From positions 1-64,000 of the forward strand of contig NZ_JALU01000015.1 of assembly GCF_000525775.1 (NCBI RefSeq): DNA of 64,000 nt. Reading direction: 5' to 3'. Of this stretch, positions 53,874 to 62,804 are shown one piece after another (the first letter of the stretch is position 1; the number at the start of each line of letters is the position of its first letter). The stretch is from Mogibacterium timidum ATCC 33093 (GTDB taxonomy: Bacteria > Bacillota > Clostridia > Peptostreptococcales > Anaerovoracaceae). Made by a program: the position numbers and the translations under genes. Under the pieces are notes generated by a model. The model searched no databases. It had not been told where the DNA came from and was given only the letters and a program-made list of their open reading frames with translations.

Positions 53874-55676
53874 ATGAACAACAACGCAGGAAGTATACCC
53901 GGCTCGGAATTTTTGGAGAGCCTGCCGGTACCGGCGTGTATGGTTAATAGAGAAGGAACAGTCGTATATGCAAACGCTCTGATTAAGAATGTTTTTGCGT
54001 ATGACGACATCATTGACGGAAATTTCTTTGCGCTAACCAGAACTAAGCTCGAGGAGCTCGAGGCAGCAAAAGAAAGCGGCGAAGAGGTAAGAATTAAAAG
54101 AAACGAACAGGTGTTTGTGCTCAGCGCCGGACGTAAGGAGAGAGATGACGGAATCATAACCGTGTATTTCGCCAATGTTACAGAGCGCGAGTCTTTGCGA
54201 TCGAATTACCACGAAGAACACATCTGTCAGATGTACGTAAGCATTGATAACTACGATGAGCTGATTTCAAACTCTCCGTCAGATAGCAAGATGACCGTTC
54301 CGGCCGAGGTTGATAAGCTGCTCAACAAGTGGGCGGAGTCAAATAATGCTGCAATCGAGAGCATCAGCGAGGATTCGTATCTGGCAACTCTATACAGAAG
54401 AGATGCGGATAACATTATCGAGAGCAGATTTTCGATCTTGGACGACATAAGAGCAATCCAGACTAAGGACGATTTTCCTGTCAGCCTGAGTATCGGTATG
54501 GGTATGGGAGTTAAGAGTCTGCAGGAGACAACGGAGCTTGCTGAAGCTGCGCTCGACCTCGCTATGGGTCGCGGCGGAGATCAGGCGGTGGTCAAGAACG
54601 GTGACAGGACACACTACTACGGCGGCAAGCTGCAGTCGATGGAGAAGAACAACAAGGGCAAGTCGAGAATTATAGCACATGCGCTTAAGCAGCTGGTGCG
54701 TGAGAGCTCTAATGTAATCGTCATGGGTCATCGCTGGCCGGATATGGACTGCTTCGGCTCTGCGATAGGTGCATACAAGATCGCAAAGTTCTTGGAAAAG
54801 GACGCTGCTATCGTAATCGAGGAGTACAACGAGGCGCTGCAGGCAATTTACAAGCAGGCCAAGGCGACTGAAAATTACGAGATCGTTGACCGCGAGAAGG
54901 CCATCGGGATGTGCGATAATAAGACTCTCGTTATCGTCGTTGATACACATAGGCCGGGGATGGTTGAATGCCCGGAGCTTCTCGATATGGCTGATAAAAT
55001 CGTGGTTATCGATCACCACAGGCTGTCCGACGACTCGATTGAGAATCTGACGCTGTCATATGTGGAGTCATATGCTTCATCTGCGAGCGAGCTGATGACT
55101 GAGATTATCCAGTACACATCCAACAAGAAGATTGTCAATAAGTTTGAGGCGGAGGCGCTGCTGGCCGGAATCACGGTAGATACCAACAGATATTCAATCA
55201 AAACAGGCGTGAGGACTTTTGAGGCTTCTGCGTGGCTGAGGCGTGTAGGCGCTGATACGACAGAGGTTAAGCGTTTCTTCCAATCTGAAGTTACAGCCTT
55301 CCAGATGAGGGCGGAAGCTGTTGCCGGCGCTGAGTATATGGACGAAGGCGCTGCGTTGTCTATATCACAAGGCTATTCGACAGATGCGCAGATTATCAAT
55401 GCGCAGGTCGCTGACGAGCTGCTGATGGTCAAGGGTGTGAAGGCATCATTTGCAGCAGGCAGAAATGACAAGGGCAAGACCGTGGTGAGCGCCAGGTCGC
55501 TGGGCGAAGTTAATGTCCAAGTTCTAATGGAGAGATTTAACGGCGGCGGTCATCTAAATTCGGCCGGCGCACAGGTTGACATGTCTCCGGAGGAGGTTAT
55601 TGCCGAGCTCAAGGAGATGATCCCGGAGTACCTGGGCGCAGATAGCGACGAGTCGGAAAGTTCCGCACAGGATTAA
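53874..55676 (+). CDS. gdpP: GdpP-like cyclic-di-AMP phosphodiesterase lacking membrane helices
   Basis: A 600-residue protein. A PAS-like domain (about 10-105) is followed by a degenerate GGDEF domain with no GGDEF motif, then a DHH domain with GHRWPDMDCFGSAIG, VVDTHRP and VIDHHR, and a DHHA1 domain with FNGGGHLNSAGAQ. These are the GdpP domains that hydrolyse c-di-AMP. Usual GdpP has two transmembrane helices first; here the frame starts directly at the PAS domain after TTAGGAG, so the protein looks soluble. It lies between parB and rplI, close to the usual gdpP-rplI-dnaB order. Confidence 0.9.
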   Translation: MNNNAGSIPGSEFLESLPVPACMVNREGTVVYANALIKNVFAYDDIIDGNFFALTRTKLEELEAAKESGEEVRIKRNEQVFVLSAGRKERDDGIITVYFANVTERESLRSNYHEEHICQMYVSIDNYDELISNSPSDSKMTVPAEVDKLLNKWAESNNAAIESISEDSYLATLYRRDADNIIESRFSILDDIRAIQTKDDFPVSLSIGMGMGVKSLQETTELAEAALDLAMGRGGDQAVVKNGDRTHYYGGKLQSMEKNNKGKSRIIAHALKQLVRESSNVIVMGHRWPDMDCFGSAIGAYKIAKFLEKDAAIVIEEYNEALQAIYKQAKATENYEIVDREKAIGMCDNKTLVIVVDTHRPGMVECPELLDMADKIVVIDHHRLSDDSIENLTLSYVESYASSASELMTEIIQYTSNKKIVNKFEAEALLAGITVDTNRYSIKTGVRTFEASAWLRRVGADTTEVKRFFQSEVTAFQMRAEAVAGAEYMDEGAALSISQGYSTDAQIINAQVADELLMVKGVKASFAAGRNDKGKTVVSARSLGEVNVQVLMERFNGGGHLNSAGAQVDMSPEEVIAELKEMIPEYLGADSDESESSAQD

Positions 55677-55798
55677 ACAGTCTTAAAAGTGTCGTTAATC
55701 TAAAAAAGAATTTACAAGAATAACAAGAACAATCAACGGATGGATACACATAAATCAGTAAAATAAAAAAGAATTTAACGGGCGAAAAGGAGGGCGTT

Positions 55799-56245
55799 AT
55801 GCAGATTATTTTAAAGAAAGATGTTAAGGGAGCCGGAAAAGCCGGTGATGTCGTTAAGGTTAGTGACGGCTACGCCAGAAACCGCTTGATTCCGGGAGGA
55901 TTTGCAGTTGAGGCTACTCCTTCCAACCTAGCCAGGATCAAGAGAGAGAAGGCTAACCACGAGGCGCAGATTGCTCTGGACAAGGCGGAGGCCAATCAAG
56001 TCAAGAAGGTTCTGGAGGACAAAACTATCCGGCTTAAGACACGAGTCGGAGAAGGCGGCAAGCTGTTCGGATCTGTAACTTCGATGGACATCGCAGATGC
56101 TATCAAGGAGCAGACCAGGCTGGATATAGACAAAAAGAAAATCGTGCTTAAGAAGCCAATCAAGGAGATTGGCGAACACGAGGTGGAGGTCAAGCTCTAT
56201 ACAGAGATTTCGGCGGATATCAAGGTAGCAGTTACCGAGGAATAG
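55799..56245 (+). CDS. rplI: 50S ribosomal protein L9
   Basis: A 148-residue L9 with the N-terminal RNA-binding domain (MQIILKKDVKGAGKAGDVV, SDGYARNRLIPGGFA), a long connecting helix and a C-terminal domain. AAGGAGGGCGTT precedes the AUG. It is 3 bp from dnaB. Confidence 0.97.
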   Translation: MQIILKKDVKGAGKAGDVVKVSDGYARNRLIPGGFAVEATPSNLARIKREKANHEAQIALDKAEANQVKKVLEDKTIRLKTRVGEGGKLFGSVTSMDIADAIKEQTRLDIDKKKIVLKKPIKEIGEHEVEVKLYTEISADIKVAVTEE

Positions 56246-56248
56246 AAT

Positions 56249-57610
56249 ATGCCAAATGATATAAACAGTCAGACGTCGGAGGCCTTAGAGCCTCCGAAAG
56301 ACATAGAAGCGGAGAAGGCGGTTCTCGGATCGATGATGCTCAGCGAGGACGCGGTGCAGGATGTCGTTGACATACTCAAGCCGGAAGACTTTTATCTCAA
56401 GGAGCATCAGGAGATATACAAGATGTTCATGAGTATGTTCCGCAAGAGCATCACAATCGACCTGATGACGACGAGGTCAGAGCTCAACAAGGTGCACCAG
56501 CTCGAGCTGGTCGGCGGTATCACCTACCTGAGCAGGCTGTCCGGCGATGCGATCAATCCTTCAAATGCAAAATTTTACGCAGTCACGGTTATCGACAAGT
56601 CGAAGTTGAGAAAGCTCATCAAGTCGGCCGATACCATGCGTAAGAACGCGTACGACGGCAGCATGGATACAGAGCAGATTCTGGACGAAGCTGAGAAGGA
56701 GATTTTCTCTATTGCGCAAGCTTCGCAACGCAAGAACTACTCGCCTATTCAGGAAATACTACAGAAGAACATAATCGAGATTAACGAGCTGGTCCAGAAC
56801 GATGGGCAGCTGCCGGGAATAACCACCGGATTTAGAGATATAGACAAAATGCTGGGCGGCCTCAAGAAGACCGACCTTGTTGTGCTTGCTGCCAGGCCGG
56901 GGATGGGGAAAACCGCCTTTGCGCTCAACGTTGCCGAGAATGCAGCGATGGCAGGGCACTCGGTTCTCGTATTCAGCATGGAGATGTCTAAGGAGCAGCT
57001 CGGACAGAGGATGCTCGCTATGTCGGCTAGGGTAGATATGGAGCATATCAAGAACGGAACGATTGAAGACGACGAATGGTATAGCATCGACGAGGCACAG
57101 GAAAAATTTGAAGATGTCAATCTCAATATCGATGATACTGCGCAAATCTCGATTCTGGAGATGAAGAACAAGTGCCGCAGGCTCAAAGAGAAAAGCGGTT
57201 TGGACCTGGTCATCATCGACTATCTGCAGCTGATGTCCCTCGGCTACAGCGGCGACAACAGAACTAACGAGATCAGTGCGATTACCAGAAGTATAAAAAT
57301 TCTCGCCAAGGAGCTTGATGTCTGTGTAATCCTGCTGTCGCAGCTGTCTCGCGCATCTGAACAGCGCAAGGATCACCGTCCGATGCTGTCCGACCTCAGA
57401 GAATCCGGATCCATCGAGCAGGACGCAGATATCGTAGTGTTCCTGAAGAGGGATGACTATTATCAAAACGATGATGAAGAGGCTGATACATTGTCAGGAA
57501 ATAATTGCGAGGTTATCATCGCCAAGCACCGAAGCGGTCCGACAGGATCGGTCAGGCTGGCATGGATCGCAAGGTATACGAAGTTCGGAAACCTCGAACA
57601 CACCGTATAA
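56249..57610 (+). CDS. dnaB: replicative DNA helicase DnaB
   Basis: A 453-residue helicase. The N-terminal DnaB domain has PPKDIEAEKAVLGSMML. The RecA-like motor has LAARPGMGKTAFALN, VVFSMEMS-type (LVFSMEMSKEQL), IIDYLQLM and the arginine-finger region KHRSGPTGSV. It unwinds DNA at the fork as a hexamer. It is followed by the DnaD-like gene. Confidence 0.97.
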   Translation: MPNDINSQTSEALEPPKDIEAEKAVLGSMMLSEDAVQDVVDILKPEDFYLKEHQEIYKMFMSMFRKSITIDLMTTRSELNKVHQLELVGGITYLSRLSGDAINPSNAKFYAVTVIDKSKLRKLIKSADTMRKNAYDGSMDTEQILDEAEKEIFSIAQASQRKNYSPIQEILQKNIIEINELVQNDGQLPGITTGFRDIDKMLGGLKKTDLVVLAARPGMGKTAFALNVAENAAMAGHSVLVFSMEMSKEQLGQRMLAMSARVDMEHIKNGTIEDDEWYSIDEAQEKFEDVNLNIDDTAQISILEMKNKCRRLKEKSGLDLVIIDYLQLMSLGYSGDNRTNEISAITRSIKILAKELDVCVILLSQLSRASEQRKDHRPMLSDLRESGSIEQDADIVVFLKRDDYYQNDDEEADTLSGNNCEVIIAKHRSGPTGSVRLAWIARYTKFGNLEHTV

Positions 57611-57642
57611 ATTTACCACAAACAACATATTCAAGGAGTATC

Positions 57643-59010
57643 ATGAACGACACGGAGTTTGTTAAAGAACATAATAAAGATGTCTACCTGTACAGCACGG
57701 AGATAGAGAATCTCATGATTAACGAGTTCTTTACCAGCGCCAACGGCGACTATGTGAAGGTGTATTTGCTCGGCTTGATGCGAGCGAAATACGGAATAGT
57801 AGAGGACAGAGGGAAGACCGCAAATGTTCTCGGCATTACTCCTGACGAGATCGACGCAGCGTGGGACTACTGGGAGAGCGTCGGGGTCATCAGACGAGAG
57901 TATATGCCGGATGACGACTCTTACAGGGTAGTTTTCCTCAGCCAAATCTCAAGGTTCTATGGTCACAAGAAGGCTTGCGGGGACGACAGCTCCGAAGAGC
58001 AGGACTTGAGAGTGGTCGATCTCGATCTCAAGCACCTATACGATGTATACGAGAGCGCAAGCGGCCGGAGCATTCCTTCCAATGAAGCTCGCAAGATTGC
58101 GGACACTGTCGGGATGCTTGGGGTCGCGCCGGAGGTGTACGCCTATGCGATTAAGTACAGCAGTGACAACGGACACACGGATATCCGTTATATCAACAAG
58201 GTGGCTATCAACTGGCACAATGAAGGCTGCAATACGGAGGCTGACGCAAAGGCCTTGCTCGAGAAGGATGCTAAGCGGCGGTTCATGTACGGGAGGATTT
58301 TCAAGGAGATAGGATTCAATCGTCAGTGGACATCCGGCGACTGCGAGCTGATGGATCGCTGGTTTGACGAGCTGAGCTTCGGATTGGATGAGGTGCTCGA
58401 AGCTGTCAAGCTGACGGCAGGTAAGCGCGAGCCGTCGCTGAGGTATGTCGATGCAGTTCTTGAAAATAAATATCGTGAAGCCGGCGGCATCGAACCGCGC
58501 TACAAGTCGAACGCACGGAATGGTTCGCAAGAAAGTAAGCTCGGAAATGCGGGAATGCAGAAGGGTGGAGCTGTCGGCAGTCAAGGCCGACAGACATCCG
58601 GCGGTGTCAATATCAGCAAACGAGTGCTTGAAGAGTATTATACTTATCTGCGAGACAAAGCAGTAAGAGAACAAAAGGAAAAGCAACAAAGACTCGAGAC
58701 CGAGATGCCGATAATGCGGAAGTTTGCAAGCATAGAGTCGGAGATCAAGAAGACGCTGTTGACGAGACTCGGCAGCATGGGCAGGGATAAGAGAAGCGAA
58801 CTGCTTCAAAAGCAGAAGGAGCTAATCGAACAGAAGAAGGAATTCCTTGCGGTTAACGGGTATCCGGAGGATTATTTAGAGGTTAAATATAAGTGTCCGA
58901 TATGTAAGGACCACGGAATTACGGACGATGGAAGGCGCTGCTCTTGTGTACAGGAGAGAGCAGATGAGGCTTATAGATGGAACAAAAGCAGGCAAATAAA
59001 AGAAAAGTAA
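57643..59010 (+). CDS. DnaD-domain protein with a DnaC/DnaI-like C-terminal end
   Basis: A 455-residue protein. The DnaD N-terminal winged helix (about 15-90) is followed by two DnaD/DnaB_2 helical domains (about 120-290). The C-terminal 120 residues look like the N-terminal, helicase-binding half of the DnaC/DnaI loader: a coiled segment, FLAVNGYPEDYLEVKYKCPIC, and a zinc-type CPIC-x10-CSC pattern. The loader's AAA+ domain is absent and the frame ends there. The AUG at 57643 follows AAGGAG. It overlaps the next gene by 34 bp. It probably loads or holds DnaB. Confidence 0.85.
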   Translation: MNDTEFVKEHNKDVYLYSTEIENLMINEFFTSANGDYVKVYLLGLMRAKYGIVEDRGKTANVLGITPDEIDAAWDYWESVGVIRREYMPDDDSYRVVFLSQISRFYGHKKACGDDSSEEQDLRVVDLDLKHLYDVYESASGRSIPSNEARKIADTVGMLGVAPEVYAYAIKYSSDNGHTDIRYINKVAINWHNEGCNTEADAKALLEKDAKRRFMYGRIFKEIGFNRQWTSGDCELMDRWFDELSFGLDEVLEAVKLTAGKREPSLRYVDAVLENKYREAGGIEPRYKSNARNGSQESKLGNAGMQKGGAVGSQGRQTSGGVNISKRVLEEYYTYLRDKAVREQKEKQQRLETEMPIMRKFASIESEIKKTLLTRLGSMGRDKRSELLQKQKELIEQKKEFLAVNGYPEDYLEVKYKCPICKDHGITDDGRRCSCVQERADEAYRWNKSRQIKEK

Positions 59011-60767
59011 AACCAGATAACAAGGGAAAAGTTGCAAATATAGATAACATGCAGGGAGTTGAGCAAGCGGCAAAGACGAAAGCTCCCTCTAAGGCGAAAG
59101 CAAAGGCTGCTAAAAAGAAAGCGAAGAAGGAAGCAGCAAAAGCAGCCAAGAAAGCAAAGAGAAAAGCCAAGAAGCTGGCCAGGCAGTACAAGGCCGAAGC
59201 GCTGGACAGGAAGAAGCGCGAGGCTAGAGCAGCCAAGAAAGCAGCTAAGGCCGCAAAGGGGCCTTCGGCCTGGAACAAGCTGTGCCGCGGTATTGCGACT
59301 GCCGCAGCCGCGCCAATCAATCTGCACGACAGGGTACAGGATGCATCGGATAAGTTCTTTATTGGCTGCGGATACAGCTTGGCGACTGAGTATCACGATA
59401 TGCGTGTCAGATACAAGGGTAGCGGCGGCAAGATAGTCAGCGGGCTGTTTACGCTTATAATCCTGGTGTGTGGTGTATTGCTTACCATGGAGCACTATAC
59501 GATATATGAATATGCGTACAATGGGCGTGTTCTCGGATATGTCAAATCGGAGGAGTCGGTTGTCAGCCTCCTCGACGTTGCGGGTGACCACATGTCGTCG
59601 AGCAATGGAGGCGCACGCATCAAGTTTGTGGCGGATAATAACGTGACATTTAGAAGAGTCTCGGCAGCAGAGAAGGATGTCGACGATCCGGATACGGTTA
59701 TAAACAAGCTGACATATATGACAGACATCGAGGTGTCGGCGTATGGCATCTATCAGGATGACAAGCTGCTAACGGTCGTAGAGACCAAGGGTACGGCGAA
59801 TTCGCTTGTTGACGAGGTTCTGGCTCATTACAAGCAACCTGATAAGGGTATGAGGATAGAGCAGCTCAAATTCGCAAAGCCGGTTGAGGTCAAGCAGCTC
59901 GATGTCATGCTCACAAGCGTGCAGAGCAAGAAGCAGGCAAAGGAGCAACTGCTCGACGGCGGAGATATCAAGCTGAGCCACATCATCAAGTCGGACGAGA
60001 CAATTGGCAACGTTGCCAAAGCGTATGATGTAAACGTCAAGGACATGAGCGGTAAGACAGCGACGCAGGCAGTAGATAAGCTCAAATCCGGAGACCTTGT
60101 AAACATGAAGAAGAAGGTCAATCCGCTGGAGGTTAAGATTGTAGAGACAGGTAAAATGTCCGAAACTATTCCGTTTGAAACGGAGAATCAGGAAACTACC
60201 GATCTGTATAAGGGTGAGTCTCTCGTCGCACAGGAGGGTGTCGACGGCAGGCAGATCATCAGCGGAACCATCACCAAGATAAATGACAAGACGGTTAAGA
60301 GAAGTATCAAGACAAAGGAAGTCGTAGCTGAGCCTGTCAAGAGGATAGTCAAGGTGGGAACTAACGACAAGCCTAAGACTGCATCGAGCGGTTCATATGC
60401 AGTTCCAATCAAGAGTGCATATGTTATCAACAGCAACGGGCGCTTTGGAACGAGATGGGGAAGGAAGCACGAAGGACTCGACTTCTCCTGTCCAACAGGA
60501 ACTCCGATCTACGCTGCTGACGGTGGAACTGTAATTAAGTCGGGTGTAAGCGGCGGATATGGAAACTGCGTGGTAATCAAGCATGACAACGGTCAGGAGA
60601 CACTGTACGGACACTGCAGTAAGCTCAACGTAAGCGTTGGGGAGAAGGTATACAAGGGTCAGGTAATTGCAGCTGTAGGTAATACGGGTCGCAGTACGGG
60701 AGCTCACTTGCATTTCGAGATTCATGTTGGAGGACAAGCAGTAGATCCGTGGAACTACATATTCTAG
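58977..60767 (+). CDS. M23 family metallopeptidase with G5 domain and Lys/Ala-rich tail
   Basis: A 596-residue envelope protein. The first 100 residues are an extremely Lys/Ala-rich cytoplasmic tail. One transmembrane helix follows (about 152-170), then an extracytoplasmic region with a LysM-like segment (SHIIKSDETIGNVAKAYDV), a G5 domain (about 385-460), and a C-terminal M23 domain with HEGLDFSC and HLHFE zinc motifs. It probably cleaves peptidoglycan cross-links or, together with the following FtsL-like protein, acts in division. Start overlaps the DnaD gene. Confidence 0.9.
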   Translation: MEQKQANKRKVKPDNKGKVANIDNMQGVEQAAKTKAPSKAKAKAAKKKAKKEAAKAAKKAKRKAKKLARQYKAEALDRKKREARAAKKAAKAAKGPSAWNKLCRGIATAAAAPINLHDRVQDASDKFFIGCGYSLATEYHDMRVRYKGSGGKIVSGLFTLIILVCGVLLTMEHYTIYEYAYNGRVLGYVKSEESVVSLLDVAGDHMSSSNGGARIKFVADNNVTFRRVSAAEKDVDDPDTVINKLTYMTDIEVSAYGIYQDDKLLTVVETKGTANSLVDEVLAHYKQPDKGMRIEQLKFAKPVEVKQLDVMLTSVQSKKQAKEQLLDGGDIKLSHIIKSDETIGNVAKAYDVNVKDMSGKTATQAVDKLKSGDLVNMKKKVNPLEVKIVETGKMSETIPFETENQETTDLYKGESLVAQEGVDGRQIISGTITKINDKTVKRSIKTKEVVAEPVKRIVKVGTNDKPKTASSGSYAVPIKSAYVINSNGRFGTRWGRKHEGLDFSCPTGTPIYAADGGTVIKSGVSGGYGNCVVIKHDNGQETLYGHCSKLNVSVGEKVYKGQVIAAVGNTGRSTGAHLHFEIHVGGQAVDPWNYIF

Positions 60768-60794
60768 AGAGATAAGGACGGCAGGTTCTAAGAA

Positions 60795-61217
60795 ATGAGC
60801 AGGAGTAACAGAAGAGAAGTGAGGTCATCCGACGGGGTGGCCGGCGCTGCTCAGGAGGCTGGCTCAAGGGCCGGCTCTAAAAAGAATAAGAAGAATAAGA
60901 AGCGCAGATTGTCTGCGATGCTTTCCAAGCCTAAAAACAGACGTAATCTGATTATCTCGGCTGTGGTGTTGCTGTTGCTCGCGGCATCTGTCCGCAACAT
61001 CATAAAGCTGGAGTTAGAGAACAGAAGACTGACGCTCAAGAACAGAGAGCTAAAGGAGACCAAGAAGGAGCTTCAGATAGAGCTTAAGAACGTCAACAGC
61101 AAGGAGTATATAGAAGAGCAGGCACGGAAACAGCTGCGGCTCGTGAATCCGGATGAAATTTTGTTTGTATTCCCAAATGATAAGGACAAGAGCAATGGTG
61201 AAAGCGGAGGCAAATAA
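60795..61217 (+). CDS. septum formation initiator (FtsL/DivIC-like)
   Basis: A 140-residue bitopic protein: a basic cytoplasmic tail (SKKNKKNKKRR), one transmembrane helix (about 50-70), then a leucine-zipper coiled coil of about 45 residues and the DivIC-type end YIEEQARKQLRLVNPDEILFVFP. It would join the divisome core with FtsB/FtsQ-type partners. It lies 27 bp after the M23 peptidase gene. Confidence 0.88.
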   Translation: MSRSNRREVRSSDGVAGAAQEAGSRAGSKKNKKNKKRRLSAMLSKPKNRRNLIISAVVLLLLAASVRNIIKLELENRRLTLKNRELKETKKELQIELKNVNSKEYIEEQARKQLRLVNPDEILFVFPNDKDKSNGESGGK

Positions 61218-61767
61218 AGCGGTGGATAAGCTGCATATACGAGAGGCGATAGTGGTAGAGGGGCGTGATGATGTCGATGCCGTATCAAAGGCATGTGATG
61301 CTCTCATAATTGCGACACATGGATTTGGCATAACCGGAGATACATGGGCTCTCATAGAGAAAGCATATGATGAGCTGGGGATAATCATTATGACTGATCC
61401 GGACTATTCAGGTGAGGAAATCAGGCGCAGGCTGACCGCAAAGTTCCCCAATGCTCTGCACGCGTATATGCCACGTTCCGAGGCAATTAGGGCCGGCGAT
61501 ATTGGCGTTGAAAATGCAGCGCCGGAAGCGATACGCATGGCTTTGAGCAAGGTACACGGTATAAGCGAGAGTTCCGGGAGGGCGGCTATAACCATGGCAG
61601 ATTTGACAGAGCTCAAGCTGGTTGGATATGTGGGATCCTCGACACTTCGTGAGAGTGTGGGTGCGGAGCTCGGTATAGGCTGCGGAAACGGTAAGGCTTT
61701 TCTGCGCAAGCTGAATGGGTTTGGAATCTCTAGGGCCGACCTTGAGCAGGTCGTTACGCATCTGTAA
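61195..61767 (+). CDS. rnmV: ribonuclease M5
   Basis: A 190-residue TOPRIM nuclease that trims the 5S rRNA precursor. It has the TOPRIM glutamate in IVVEGRDDVDAV, TDPDYSGEEIRRRL with the metal-binding aspartates, and the helix-hairpin end. The AUG at 61195 is inside the FtsL-like gene (23-bp overlap), with AAGGAC upstream; an AUG at 61153 is less likely. It is followed by rsmA, its usual neighbour. Confidence 0.93.
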   Translation: MVKAEANKAVDKLHIREAIVVEGRDDVDAVSKACDALIIATHGFGITGDTWALIEKAYDELGIIIMTDPDYSGEEIRRRLTAKFPNALHAYMPRSEAIRAGDIGVENAAPEAIRMALSKVHGISESSGRAAITMADLTELKLVGYVGSSTLRESVGAELGIGCGNGKAFLRKLNGFGISRADLEQVVTHL

Positions 61768-61877
61768 AATTCGGATTCATAGCTGATAATTGTTCATAAG
61801 CGTGCACAGAAGCACATAAAATCAACGAGAGCATTAATACATATTAGTACATATCACAACAGAAAACGGTATAAAAA

Positions 61878-62798
61878 GTGGCAAATAAATCCAAGAACAG
61901 GGGAAGGTGCACGACAGGCGGCAGCCACAGCAGCAGCTCGAGATCTGCATCAGGTACAAGCTCAGCCGGCCGAGTACCGCACGGCTTTAAACATGCGAAG
62001 AGCCTCGGTCAGAACTTCCTAAATGACCAAAATGTAATAGACGATATAGTAGCAGGCAGCCTGATAGATGAACAGACTTTGGTTATAGAAGTCGGACCGG
62101 GGGAAGGGGCGTTGACAAGCGAACTGGTTGAGGTTGCCGGCTATGTGATTGCAATAGAGCTTGACGACAGATTGATTCCAATACTGCGGACGAAGTTTGC
62201 GCTGCATGATAATTTTGAAGTCATTCACGGAGATATCCTCAAAGCGGATATCGAATCTATTGTGAATGACGCTATGCGGAAGCATGATTTGACGAGGACC
62301 CGAGTAGTCGGAAATCTACCGTATTACATAACTACGCCGATTATAATCAAGCTGATAGAATCAAAGGCGGAATTTGAAAGTCTCACGGTGATGATGCAGA
62401 AGGAGGTCGGGGACAGACTGCTGGCCGAGCCCGGAACCAAGCTCGCGGGAGCGATTACATATGCCGTTCATTACAGGTGCACAGTGGATAAGATATGCGA
62501 TGTTTCACGCGAAGCATTTTATCCGGTGCCTAAAGTGGACTCGCTCGTCCTGCGACTCGATATGAGAGGAGAGCCGGCCGTTGACGTGGCAGACGAAGAT
62601 AGATTTTTCCGTTGCATCAAGGCGGGGTTTTCAATGAGACGCAAGACCTTGCTCAACTCGCTGCAGGCAATCGATGATGTCAGCAGGGAGGATATCAGGA
62701 TGGCACTCGGAAGGGTTAATATAGATCCATCGAGAAGGGCTGAAACGCTTACGATGGAAGAATTTGCGGAATTATCCAATTCCATCTGGGAGGAATAG
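61878..62798 (+). CDS. rsmA: 16S rRNA dimethyladenosine transferase
   Basis: A 306-residue KsgA enzyme that dimethylates A1518 and A1519. The SAM site is VIEVGPGEGALTSEL, preceded by KSLGQNFLND; the catalytic NLPYYIT and YPVPKVDSLVLRL are present. The start is a GUG at 61878. About 35 Ser/Gly-rich residues before the core are atypical, so a later start is possible, although none has a good ribosome binding site. Confidence 0.94.
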   Translation: MANKSKNRGRCTTGGSHSSSSRSASGTSSAGRVPHGFKHAKSLGQNFLNDQNVIDDIVAGSLIDEQTLVIEVGPGEGALTSELVEVAGYVIAIELDDRLIPILRTKFALHDNFEVIHGDILKADIESIVNDAMRKHDLTRTRVVGNLPYYITTPIIIKLIESKAEFESLTVMMQKEVGDRLLAEPGTKLAGAITYAVHYRCTVDKICDVSREAFYPVPKVDSLVLRLDMRGEPAVDVADEDRFFRCIKAGFSMRRKTLLNSLQAIDDVSREDIRMALGRVNIDPSRRAETLTMEEFAELSNSIWEE

Positions 62799-62804
62799 CT
62801 AAGC

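Noticed and set aside
62501-62516. A third parS-like site (TGTTTCACGCGAAGCA)
   Set aside because: Two mismatches, and it lies in rsmA where it encodes the conserved VSREAF motif, so protein constraint explains it.
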